Origin: Gelidibacter mesophilus DSM 14095
Lineage (GTDB): Bacteria > Bacteroidota > Bacteroidia > Flavobacteriales > Flavobacteriaceae
DNA length: 64,000 nt
Reading direction: 5' to 3'
Assembly: GCF_000423005.1 (NCBI RefSeq)
Contig: NZ_AUHD01000012.1
Span: forward strand, 1 to 64,000
Numbering within the stretch: the first letter of the stretch is position 1; every line of letters starts with the position of its first letter. The translations under genes and the position numbers were made by a program. Below the pieces are notes generated by a model. That model was not told the DNA's origin. It worked only from the letters and a program-made list of their open reading frames with translations, and searched no databases. Shown here piece after piece: positions 10,129 through 18,149 of this stretch.

Positions 10129-10746
10129 TTATTTAATGGATTTCTGTTTGTTGATTTCGTCCTGGAGTTGGCGTCTTACTTTTTGTTCACGTTCCAATGC
10201 TGTTCGTCTATGCTCTTCAAATTCCTCTTCAGTTTCCATCAATGAATTTTTTGCGAGCTTGGTTACGGTATTACTATTCTTAAATCTATAGATGAAGAAG
10301 AGCAATAGCGCAAATAACGCACCAATAATACTCCACATTAAAACATTATAATTGTCTTTGCTCATTTGCAATCCAAAAAGCGCCATGTTATCCTTCTCTT
10401 CATTGGTTTCTGCCAATGTTAATTTGGTTTCAGAAAGATTACTTTTTAAAGTTGTGATTTCCTGTGCTAGGCTATCAACCGTGTTCTGGGTAGTTTTCAA
10501 ATCATTTTGGATGGCTTTCAAAGAATCCAGAGTATGAGCTTTTAATTGGTATAACCAAGTTTTCTTTACGTTCTTAAATTCTTGATAACTATAAGATTTT
10601 TGAATGACATATTCAAACTGATTGTCAATTGTGCCTTCAGTTAAAGATAAAGTTTCTTCTTCATCAGAGGATTTTTGCTGAGCATTGGACACTACAAAAA
10701 ATAGGCATGCGATAAGGGTAAGGCTTAATGTTTTTAAGGGTTGCAT
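10129..10746 (-). CDS. Coiled-coil membrane protein of unknown function
   Basis: About 205 residues. A signal peptide (MQPLKTLSLTLIACLFFVVSNAQ) is followed by a short acidic stretch, a predicted periplasmic coiled coil (about 60-125, SLKAIQNDLKTTQNTVDSLAQ and on), one membrane helix (about 135-155, YNVLMWSIIGALFALLLFFIY) and a basic-acidic cytoplasmic helix rich in E, R and K (EEEFEEHRRTALEREQKVRRQLQDE). No catalytic motif is visible. I recall close homologues in flavobacteria carrying the name tRNA (guanine-N1)-methyltransferase; nothing in the sequence supports that, and the name probably leaked from the adjacent trmD. The start at 10746 was preferred over the upstream frame (to 10833) because it gives a clean signal peptide. 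Confidence 0.75.
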   Translation of the reverse strand: MQPLKTLSLTLIACLFFVVSNAQQKSSDEEETLSLTEGTIDNQFEYVIQKSYSYQEFKNVKKTWLYQLKAHTLDSLKAIQNDLKTTQNTVDSLAQEITTLKSNLSETKLTLAETNEEKDNMALFGLQMSKDNYNVLMWSIIGALFALLLFFIYRFKNSNTVTKLAKNSLMETEEEFEEHRRTALEREQKVRRQLQDEINKQKSIK

Positions 10747-10887
10747 TCGTTTTGGTTTTCTGAAATGATTAAATTTTGAACAAGATAAATAAATTGGTAG
10801 ATGTATGCTAATATTTAAAACAAATAGCCTCACATTTAGGAGGCTATTTAATATACGATTGAATTATAAATTTAGATGTTTGCCTTA

Positions 10888-12336
10888 CTAATAATAGGTA
10901 TAACGTCTTACCTTCGAAATATATTTTGCCAATCGAATAACTTGGTGGCTATATCCATACTCATTATCATACCAGATATACAAAATGACATTTTTTCCAT
11001 CAGTTCGTACTATAGTGGCTTTACTGTCATAAATTGCAGGTGCCGAAGAGCCCACAATATCACTGGAGACTAATTCATCGTTCAGTTCATATTTTATCTG
11101 TTCTACCAGATTGCCCTCTAACGCATATTTTTTCATAATGGTATTTAGGCCATCCAAAGATGTAGGATTGTCTAATTCTAAATTCAAAATTGCCAATGAT
11201 CCATTAGGTACAGGAACACGAATGGCATTTGATGTCAATTTTCCTTCTAAAGATGGTAATGCCTTGGCAACTGCACTTCCTGCACCAGTTTCAGTGATCA
11301 CCATATTTAAGGCAGCAGCACGGCCACGACGGTATTTACCGTGGAAGTTATCCACTAAATTCTGATCATTGGTATAGGCGTGAATGGTTTCTAAATGGCC
11401 ATGTTTTACGCCAAAACTATCTTCAATGGCTTTCAATACCGGAGTAATAGCATTTGTGGTACAAGATGCCGCTGAGAAAATATCAACTTTATCCGGGTCA
11501 TAGTCCAAATGGTTAACGCCATGCACAATATTTGGAACGCCTTTACCAGGAGCGGTCAATAAAACTTTGCTCACACCTTTGGATTTTAAATGCCTGCTCA
11601 AGGCTTCTTGATCTCTAAAAGCACCGGTATTATCAATTACTAAAGCATTTTGAATACCATATTCCGTATAATCAATATCCTCAGGAGCGTTTGCCGAAAT
11701 AATATTAACCGTAGTTCCATTTATAATTAAGGCACTATTCTTTAGATCGGCCACTACAGTACCAGAAAAATCACCGTGTACGGAGTCATTACGCAAAAGC
11801 GCGGCTCTCTTTTCTAAAACATTTTGATTGATCTCTCCGCGGGTAACAATGGCTCTTAGTCGCATTTGACTGCCCTTACCAGTTTTGGTCATCAACTCTC
11901 TGGCCAACAATCTTCCGATTCTTCCAAATCCATAGAGCACGACGTCCTTAGGAGTTATGGATTCAAAATTACTCGCACCTTTAAGTCTATCTACTACAAA
12001 AGCTGTGGCATTGGAATATTTTTGATCCTCCAAATGGTACTCAAAAGTTAATTTTCCAATATCTAATTTGGCTGGTGGCACATCCAATGTTTTGATGGCC
12101 TGGGCAATTTCTACAGAATCAAAAATGGAGATTGGCTTTTGAACAAATTCACCTGCATATTCATGCAGATTTAAGATTTCACTGACATTTCGGTCAATTA
12201 ATTCGTTTCTAAATAATACAAGTTCAATGGATTTGTCATACCAAAGATCACTGACTATTTTAATAAATTCAACTGTTGCTTTTCTTCTATCTGCTTGAAA
12301 AGCCAATTCTTTTTCATAAGTTCCGTTCAAACTCAT
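10888..12336 (-). CDS. Glyceraldehyde-3-phosphate dehydrogenase, long form
   Basis: 482 residues against about 335 for classical GAPDH. The catalytic part begins near residue 130 with the NAD(P)-binding LYGFGRIGR (134-142) and carries the active-site SAASCTTN with Cys292, then HAYTNDQ, YRRGRAAALNMVITETGA and WYDNEYGYSHQV near the end. It interconverts glyceraldehyde 3-phosphate and 1,3-bisphosphoglycerate in glycolysis or gluconeogenesis. The first 130 residues are a helical extension with no motif I recognise; long GAPDHs of this kind occur in flavobacteria, often alongside a normal-length one, which is not in this window. The gene is monocistronic as far as can be seen. Cofactor choice cannot be told from here. 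Confidence 0.93.
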   Translation of the reverse strand: MSLNGTYEKELAFQADRRKATVEFIKIVSDLWYDKSIELVLFRNELIDRNVSEILNLHEYAGEFVQKPISIFDSVEIAQAIKTLDVPPAKLDIGKLTFEYHLEDQKYSNATAFVVDRLKGASNFESITPKDVVLYGFGRIGRLLARELMTKTGKGSQMRLRAIVTRGEINQNVLEKRAALLRNDSVHGDFSGTVVADLKNSALIINGTTVNIISANAPEDIDYTEYGIQNALVIDNTGAFRDQEALSRHLKSKGVSKVLLTAPGKGVPNIVHGVNHLDYDPDKVDIFSAASCTTNAITPVLKAIEDSFGVKHGHLETIHAYTNDQNLVDNFHGKYRRGRAAALNMVITETGAGSAVAKALPSLEGKLTSNAIRVPVPNGSLAILNLELDNPTSLDGLNTIMKKYALEGNLVEQIKYELNDELVSSDIVGSSAPAIYDSKATIVRTDGKNVILYIWYDNEYGYSHQVIRLAKYISKVRRYTYY

Positions 12337-12457
12337 TGTTTTAAGATTTAGTGTCCACTGGGAGGCGGACCGTTGTTTTTTGTTGCGTTTATTCCTTGCT
12401 AAGGATTTGCAAAAGTAATATATTTCAAACGTTTTCGCTATGTTTTAAAGAAATAAA

Positions 12458-12491
12458 AAACCCTTTGAAAATAGTCCTTTCCAAAGGGTTT
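12458..12491 (-). terminator. Terminator of degQ
   Basis: A 10-bp perfect stem (12458-12467 with 12482-12491, AAACCCTTTG/CAAAGGGTTT) with a 14-base loop, 25 bases after the degQ stop; the minus strand then has TTTTATTT. Confidence 0.82.
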
Positions 12492-12515
12492 GAATTCGTT
12501 TTAATGGATTATGAA

Positions 12516-13940
12516 TTATCTAAAAATAAAGCTTTCCTTTTGCCCAGAACTGTTTATTACCGACAACTTTTTGATACTTTTCTCTAAATTGTCACCATAT
12601 TTTTGTTTTAGCTTTTGAATGTCATCCACATTATCAATTGTCTGATCATTGATCTCAGTAATTACATAACCTGTATTAATCCCTAAATTTTTGTAAAGCG
12701 CATAGTTTCCATTTTTGATGACTGCAACACCATTACTGATGTTGCTTTTTTCTTTAATCTCCCTTGGAATATTTCTTAGTTGCATTTCCAAAAATTCTAT
12801 GGTTGCAATTTCGGTTTTAGATAATGTTACAGGAATCTTTTTTTCTGATCCGTTTCTTATTAAAGTTAAGTTTACCACATCATCAGGGCGTTTTGTGCTC
12901 AAATAGCCACTTAAATCAGAGAATTTTGAGATGGTAATATTATCAATTTTCTTGATGATATCACCTTCTCTAATGCCAGCTTTTTCTGCCCCAGACTGTT
13001 CTTCAACACCACTGACATAAAAACCTTGGGTGGTATTGACGTCAAGAGATTCGGCGGATTTACTATTCAATTCGCCACCTCTAACGCCTAAAATACCATT
13101 TTGAACATTCCCAAATTCCATAATATCTTCAACAACTTTTCTGGCAATATTGCTTGGCACGGCAAATGAGTAGCCTATATATGAACCTGTTTTGGAAGTA
13201 ATGGCCGTATTGATACCAATAAGCTCGCCTCGCGTATTTACAAGAGCTCCACCGGAATTTCCAGGGTTTACGGCAGCATCTGTCTGAATAAAGGATTGTG
13301 AATTTACACCAGATAAATCTCTCGATTTGGCACTAATAATTCCAGCAGTAACCGTGGAAGTCAAGTTAAATGGATTACCTACTGCCAAAACCCACTCGCC
13401 GACTTTCGCTTGATCAGAATCACCAAAAGTTGCAAAAGATAAATCTGAGTCTGCATTAATCTTTAATAGTGCGATATCCGTTTTTTCGTCCGTTCCAATA
13501 AGCTCGGCCTCATACGTTTTGTTATCGTTTAAGGTTATTGAAAGTTGTTGTGCACCATTAATGACATGATTGTTTGTAACGATATACCCATCCGGAGAAA
13601 TAATAACACCACTTCCTGTCCCAACTTGGGCCCTTGCAGAACTTCTACCCATCATCAAGTCTTGAAGCGTCATTGGAGCTCTGCTCATAGTTGTGTTTTT
13701 AACGTGAACAACGGCGTGAACGGCATCTGCCGCTGCAACCGTGAAATCTGGGGCATTCATGGTGCCATAAGAAGTTACAGGCATATTGCTGGTCGGAAAA
13801 TAAGGTAGGCTTGATTCTGTAGTCGCCTCTGTAGTGGCCACAGCGATAGCATGGTCATCCTCAAGATAAAGTTTATAGGCAGAAAGTGTCATGATTCCAC
13901 CTAATGCAGATACTAAAACTAGGGTTAAAATCTTTTTCAT
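12516..13940 (-). CDS. DegQ/HtrA-type periplasmic serine protease
   Basis: 474 residues with an N-terminal membrane or signal segment (1-24), a trypsin-like domain with the full catalytic triad (His125 in VTNNHVINGA, Asp155 in TDIALLKI, Ser229 in NPGNSGGAL), a first PDZ domain (about 280-375, GAEKAGIREGDIIKKI) and a second, weaker PDZ-like segment to the C-terminus (NLGINTGYVITEIND). Such proteases degrade or refold misfolded envelope proteins, usually as trimer-based cages. The gene is divergent from dapF across a 177-base gap and has its own terminator. The triad is intact, so an active enzyme is expected. Whether it belongs to the DegP, DegQ or DegS type cannot be settled here. Confidence 0.93.
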   Translation of the reverse strand: MKKILTLVLVSALGGIMTLSAYKLYLEDDHAIAVATTEATTESSLPYFPTSNMPVTSYGTMNAPDFTVAAADAVHAVVHVKNTTMSRAPMTLQDLMMGRSSARAQVGTGSGVIISPDGYIVTNNHVINGAQQLSITLNDNKTYEAELIGTDEKTDIALLKINADSDLSFATFGDSDQAKVGEWVLAVGNPFNLTSTVTAGIISAKSRDLSGVNSQSFIQTDAAVNPGNSGGALVNTRGELIGINTAITSKTGSYIGYSFAVPSNIARKVVEDIMEFGNVQNGILGVRGGELNSKSAESLDVNTTQGFYVSGVEEQSGAEKAGIREGDIIKKIDNITISKFSDLSGYLSTKRPDDVVNLTLIRNGSEKKIPVTLSKTEIATIEFLEMQLRNIPREIKEKSNISNGVAVIKNGNYALYKNLGINTGYVITEINDQTIDNVDDIQKLKQKYGDNLEKSIKKLSVINSSGQKESFIFR

Positions 13941-14100
13941 TGTAATTGTGGATTATTAAGAATTTATGATATTATAGATTATAAATGTTTTTATTTAACG
14001 ATTAAAATTAATTTTTTATTGAGCGACAGCATTTCTTTTAACGGTTTTTAACGTCAATTTTAACGCTGGTTTAACATCGCAATAAACCATCAAGATTTCC

Positions 14101-14108
14101 TATATTTG
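14101..14108 (+). promoter_or_regulatory. -7 promoter element of dapF, 9 bases before the ATG
   Basis: TATATTTG followed by C matches the TAnnTTTG consensus. With transcription starting some 5-7 bases downstream, the mRNA would begin almost at the dapF start codon (14118). No clear -33 TTG is seen at 19-23 bases. Confidence 0.55.
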
Positions 14109-14117
14109 CCAAAACCT

Positions 14118-14891
14118 ATGAAACAGACTTTTTATAAATATCAAGGCACTGGAAATGATTTTGTGATGATTGATAATCGTCTCTTAACGTTTGACAAAAA
14201 GCATACCAATCGCATTGCACTCTTGTGTAACAGACGTTTTGGCATTGGTGCCGACGGTTTGATTCTTTTGGAAAACCATGACACTGCAGATTTTAAAATG
14301 GTTTATTTTAATGCAGATGGGAATGAAAGTTCCATGTGTGGGAATGGTGGACGTTGTATCGTAGCTTTTGCCAGATTTCTTGGAATTATCGAAAACACTA
14401 CCAATTTTGAAGCCATTGACGGTTTGCATCATGCCAAATTAGAGAAAAATGTCGTTAAGCTTCAAATGCAAAATGTCGCTCATTTGGAAAATCATGATAC
14501 GCATGTTTTTTTAAACACAGGTTCGCCTCACCATGTGCAAATGGAAGCTAATTTACCACAGCTTCAAATTAAGGAAATTGGTAGTAAAATTAGATATGGA
14601 GCGCCATATAATAAGGAAGGAAGCAATGTAAATTTTGTATCGAAAGTGTCAGAAAATGAATTTTCGGTCAGAACTTATGAGCGTGGCGTAGAAGATGAAA
14701 CCTTATCTTGTGGCACGGGTGTGACAGCAGTCGCATTGGCCATGAATTTTATGGGAGAAACAGAAAAAAATCATATCATCTTGAATACAGAAGGGGGAAC
14801 GCTTGAAGTGTCTTTTAATAAGGAAGAACAAGGCTATAATGATATTTGGCTTATCGGTCCTGCCAATCAGGTTTATAAAGGTGAAATTTAA
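14118..14891 (+). CDS. dapF: Diaminopimelate epimerase
   Basis: A 257-residue enzyme converting LL- to meso-diaminopimelate for lysine and peptidoglycan synthesis (EC 5.1.1.7). Both catalytic cysteines are present: Cys74 in MCGNGGRC and Cys198 in LSCGTGVTAVA. The start FYKYQGTGNDFVMIDNR is typical. An upstream TTG at 14106 is in frame but overlaps the -7 element, so the ATG at 14118 is the start. It heads a tight run (dapF-GNAT-mltG-DUF2279) in which stop and start codons overlap or touch; dapA lies elsewhere in the window (35737). Confidence 0.97.
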   Translation: MKQTFYKYQGTGNDFVMIDNRLLTFDKKHTNRIALLCNRRFGIGADGLILLENHDTADFKMVYFNADGNESSMCGNGGRCIVAFARFLGIIENTTNFEAIDGLHHAKLEKNVVKLQMQNVAHLENHDTHVFLNTGSPHHVQMEANLPQLQIKEIGSKIRYGAPYNKEGSNVNFVSKVSENEFSVRTYERGVEDETLSCGTGVTAVALAMNFMGETEKNHIILNTEGGTLEVSFNKEEQGYNDIWLIGPANQVYKGEI

Positions 14892-15415
14892 TGGAAACTT
14901 TAAAAGGCAGTCGCATTTATTTACGGGCATTGGAGCCAGAAGATTTAAGCTATCTGCACAAAATTGAGAATGATGAACGCATTTGGGAATTGAGTAATAC
15001 CCAAACGCCTTATTCCCAATATATCCTGAAACAATATTTGGCAAATGCCTATAAAGATATCTATGAAGTTAAACAGTTGCGATTGATCATTTCCAACTAT
15101 GAAGGTACTTCTTTGGGAATGATTGATTTATTTGATTTTGATTTCAAAAACAGTCGGGCAGGGGTAGGGATTTTGCTTTATGGGCAAGAAGATAGACAAC
15201 AAGGCTATGGAAAGGAAGCCCTCCAATTATTGATTGCTTATAGTTTTACACATCTTAACCTGCATCAACTTTATTGTAATATTACTGAAGGTAATGAGGC
15301 AAGCATAAAACTGTTCACTAATCAAGGATTTGAAAAAGTTGGTGCCAAAAAAGATTGGATTTATAGTAATAGAACATATAAACACGAATATTTATTTCAA
15401 CTTATCAATACTTAG
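14891..15415 (+). CDS. GNAT acetyltransferase, RimJ/RimL type
   Basis: A 174-residue GCN5-family N-acetyltransferase. It opens with LKGSRIYLRALEPEDLSYLHKIENDERIWELSN, the usual start of RimL-like enzymes, and has the acetyl-CoA loop region RQQGYGKEALQLLIAYSF and the terminal ANEGNEAS-like segment (TEGNEASIKLFTNQGFEKVG). The target could be an N-terminal amino group or a small molecule; it is not predictable. The ATG overlaps the dapF stop by one base (TAATG), implying translational coupling. Confidence 0.88.
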   Translation: METLKGSRIYLRALEPEDLSYLHKIENDERIWELSNTQTPYSQYILKQYLANAYKDIYEVKQLRLIISNYEGTSLGMIDLFDFDFKNSRAGVGILLYGQEDRQQGYGKEALQLLIAYSFTHLNLHQLYCNITEGNEASIKLFTNQGFEKVGAKKDWIYSNRTYKHEYLFQLINT

Positions 15416-16459
15416 ATGTATATAAAGAAAATTTTAATTGCCATAGTTTTGATTGGCTTAGTTATAGCTGCTATCATGGCCTATTTTGTCTATCAAACCA
15501 TGTTTGTGTCTAATACAGCGTTTAATAATGACACTGCTTATGTTTATATTCCAACAAATGCTACTTATAAGGATGTAAGGGCAGAATTGACGCCCCTATT
15601 GAAAGATATCTCCAAGTTTGATCGGTTGGCAGAGCGTAAAAAATATACAGCCAATATAAAAGCGGGGAAATATGTCATAAGGAAAGGCATGAATAATAAT
15701 GATATCATTAATTCCATTAGAAGTAACAATATCCCTGTAAAACTATCCTTTAATAATCAAGAATCCCTTGCACGTTTGGCAGGACGAATTTCTACCCAAA
15801 TTGAAGCAGACAGTTTAGAATTACTTGCTGTAATGTCTGCTCCTGAGTTCCTAAAGGCGAACAACTTTTCATCCAATACAGCTTTAGGCATGTATATCCC
15901 GAATAGTTACGAGTTTTTTTGGAACACATCGGCAGAGCAGTTTAGAGATCGTATGATTAAAGAATATCAACGTTTCTGGAATGATGATCGGTTGGCCAAG
16001 GCAAAAACTATCGGTTTGACGCCAGAAAAAGTGATGACCTTGGCGTCTATTGTACAAAAGGAGACGGCGAAGGTTGATGAGCGAAAGAGAGTAGCGGGTG
16101 TTTATATGAATAGATTGAATATTGGAATGCCACTTCAGGCCGATCCTACGGTTATCTATGCCATTAAGCGTAAATCAGGTAATTTTGATCAGATTATTAA
16201 GCGGGTTCTGTATAAGGATTTAGAATTGGATTCTCCATATAACACATACAAATATCGGGGCTTGCCACCAGGTTTGATTGCCATGCCCGATATTAGTTCC
16301 ATTGATGCCGTATTGAATTATGAAAAGCACGATTATTTGTATTTCGTGGCCAATGTACAGCAGTTTGGATACCATAAATTTGCAAAAACCTTGTCGCAAC
16401 ACAATGCGAACAAACAGGAATATGTACGCTGGATCAATAAGCAGGGTGTAAATAGATAA
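15416..16459 (+). CDS. mltG: Endolytic murein transglycosylase MltG
   Basis: A 347-residue YceG/MltG protein. One N-terminal membrane helix (about 5-26) anchors it to the inner membrane; a LysM-like subdomain (about 45-120) precedes the catalytic domain, where the motif LASIVQKETAKVDERKRVAGVYMNR holds the catalytic Glu, followed by LQADPTVIYA and SPYNTYKYRGLPPGLIAMP. It cuts nascent glycan strands and is thought to set their length. The start codon directly follows the stop of the GNAT gene. The position behind dapF and before two envelope genes supports a cell-wall unit. Confidence 0.95.
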   Translation: MYIKKILIAIVLIGLVIAAIMAYFVYQTMFVSNTAFNNDTAYVYIPTNATYKDVRAELTPLLKDISKFDRLAERKKYTANIKAGKYVIRKGMNNNDIINSIRSNNIPVKLSFNNQESLARLAGRISTQIEADSLELLAVMSAPEFLKANNFSSNTALGMYIPNSYEFFWNTSAEQFRDRMIKEYQRFWNDDRLAKAKTIGLTPEKVMTLASIVQKETAKVDERKRVAGVYMNRLNIGMPLQADPTVIYAIKRKSGNFDQIIKRVLYKDLELDSPYNTYKYRGLPPGLIAMPDISSIDAVLNYEKHDYLYFVANVQQFGYHKFAKTLSQHNANKQEYVRWINKQGVNR

Positions 16460-16462
16460 AGC

Positions 16463-17374
16463 ATGGCGCGTCATAAGATTACTTTAATTTTAATCTTAAC
16501 GGTTGTCATACACTCTTTTTCACAATCCTCCATTGAATCCTTTCTTAAACCCAGTTATACGCTCAACAATTCCAGAAGAAAAGCCGTTTATATTTCAGAA
16601 GCAGCCATTGGTGGACTGACCTTAATCGGGCTTCATCAATTGTGGTACGCAGATTTTGAGCGTTCTGGTTTCCATACCATAAACGACAATAGCGAATGGT
16701 TACAGATGGACAAGATGGGGCATGTTTTTTCTTCTTACCAATTGGGCAGAGCAGGTGCGAATGTTTTAAACTGGAGTGGTGCCAATAAAAACGAACAACT
16801 ACTTTATGGTGCTACTTTAGGTTTGTCATTTTTAACAGTCGTTGAGATTTTTGACGGGTTTAGCAAAGAATGGGGCTTTTCTTGGGGTGATATGATTGCC
16901 AATGGTGCCGGAACCGGGCTGTATATTGGGCAAGAACTCCTCTGGGAGGAACAGCGCATTTCATTAAAGTACTCGTTTCATCAAACAAAGTATGCGGAAT
17001 TAAATCCAGATAAATTGGGAGATGGATTTTTGGAGGAGCTTTTAAAAGATTATAATGGTCAAACCTATTGGTTGAGTTTTAATATGCATTCTTTTTTTAA
17101 GAATGATCATATCCCAAAATGGCTAAATTTTGCCATAGGTTATGGTGCAGAAGGGATGGTTTTTCCTTACGATGAGTCTCATATCGGACTTTCTTCCGGC
17201 AACTCAAGACAACGTCAATTTTATTTAAGTTTAGATGTAGATTTATCTCGGGTTGAAACTAAATCCCATTTGTTAAGATCCATATTGGATGTTTTGAACG
17301 TAATTAAGGTGCCATTCCCAGCAGTGGAGTTTAACGATGAAAATGGCATAAAGCTTCACGGTATCTACTTTTAA
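16463..17374 (+). CDS. DUF2279 family envelope protein
   Basis: 303 residues with a signal peptide (1-21, VIHSFSQSS). The core from about 60 to 170 holds the DUF2279 signature: MDKMGHVFSSYQLGR, then GATLGLSFLTVVEIFDGFSKEWGFSWGDMIANGAGT. The C-terminal half carries aromatic and charged strands and may form part of a barrel or lipid-facing sheet. DUF2279 includes E. coli YfiM, a lipoprotein of unknown function. It starts 3 bases after mltG and is the last gene of the dapF run, with a new promoter right behind it. The conserved His and Asp/Glu in HVFSSY and EIFDGFSKEWG could be catalytic, but this is inference. Confidence 0.82.
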   Translation: MARHKITLILILTVVIHSFSQSSIESFLKPSYTLNNSRRKAVYISEAAIGGLTLIGLHQLWYADFERSGFHTINDNSEWLQMDKMGHVFSSYQLGRAGANVLNWSGANKNEQLLYGATLGLSFLTVVEIFDGFSKEWGFSWGDMIANGAGTGLYIGQELLWEEQRISLKYSFHQTKYAELNPDKLGDGFLEELLKDYNGQTYWLSFNMHSFFKNDHIPKWLNFAIGYGAEGMVFPYDESHIGLSSGNSRQRQFYLSLDVDLSRVETKSHLLRSILDVLNVIKVPFPAVEFNDENGIKLHGIYF

Positions 17375-17392
17375 GGACCTTAATCGATTAGT

Positions 17393-17423
17393 TTTGAGGG
17401 TTTAATAAATAGTTGTATCTTTG
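17393..17423 (+). promoter_or_regulatory. Consensus promoter TTTG-N19-TATCTTTG
   Basis: TTTG at 17393-17396, a 19-base spacer and TATCTTTG at 17416-17423, a full match to the Bacteroidota vegetative promoter. It drives the lysozyme-like gene at 17481 with a leader of about 50 bases. Confidence 0.85.
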
Positions 17424-17480
17424 CACGCTGAAATTTAAGTCTGTTTAAAACATAAAAAGGCTTTACAAAGATTAGGAACA

Positions 17481-18149
17481 ATGTTAAAAAAGATCACTAA
17501 TTATTTTGTTATCCCTTTTGCAATCTGTGTCATTTTATTGACGACACTTTTTCCAAAAACAGCTGTAGATATGACTAATTTCTCTACGGCCGGATTAGAA
17601 TTAAATTACACAGTTTCTGAAGATGTCGCACTTTTGTTAAATTCTGAAGAAACTACTACACCAAAACCCCACGATAAGTTTTTTCCGTATTTAGGTAAGT
17701 CCTATTTAGGTTTTAAGGAAGCATTGGCTTTTAAAGAATCTCGAGGAAATTATTTTACTGTAAACGATTTTGGCTATTTAGGGAAATATCAGTTTGGGGC
17801 TGAAACCTTAAAATTATTGGGTGTCTACAATCCGGAGTTCTTTCTCTACACTCCAGAATTACAGGAAAAGGCTTTTTTAGCCAATTCGGAACGTAATAAG
17901 TGGATTTTGAGAAAGGATATTGCACGGTTTGTAGGTCAGGAAATTCATGGTGTTACCGTTACAGAATCTGGCATTCTTGCTGCTGCGCATTTAGCAGGTC
18001 CGGGAAGTGTAAAGAAGTTCCTAAGAACCTTTGGTGAATATAACCTTTCTGATGCTTACGGTTCTTCCATTTCATATTATATGAAACGATTTTCAGGTTA
18101 TGACACATCGTCCATAAAACCTAACCAAAAAGCGAAGGCCAATTTGTAA
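17481..18149 (+). CDS. Putative lysozyme-like murein hydrolase
   Basis: 222 residues with a membrane or signal segment at 7-24 and a core from about 70 that looks like a lysozyme or lytic transglycosylase fold: GFKEALAFKESRGNYFTVNDFGYLGKYQFGAETLKLLG, with a Glu in the FKESRGNY motif where SLT-type enzymes have theirs, and a later GILAAAHLAGPGSVKKFL matching the AAHxxG segment of such domains. Homologues in flavobacteria are often named peptidoglycan-binding protein LysM, yet I see no LysM repeat. It likely cuts or binds peptidoglycan. It has its own consensus promoter and lies behind mltG and DUF2279. The product ends directly against the convergent methyltransferase gene. Confidence 0.72.
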   Translation: MLKKITNYFVIPFAICVILLTTLFPKTAVDMTNFSTAGLELNYTVSEDVALLLNSEETTTPKPHDKFFPYLGKSYLGFKEALAFKESRGNYFTVNDFGYLGKYQFGAETLKLLGVYNPEFFLYTPELQEKAFLANSERNKWILRKDIARFVGQEIHGVTVTESGILAAAHLAGPGSVKKFLRTFGEYNLSDAYGSSISYYMKRFSGYDTSSIKPNQKAKANL

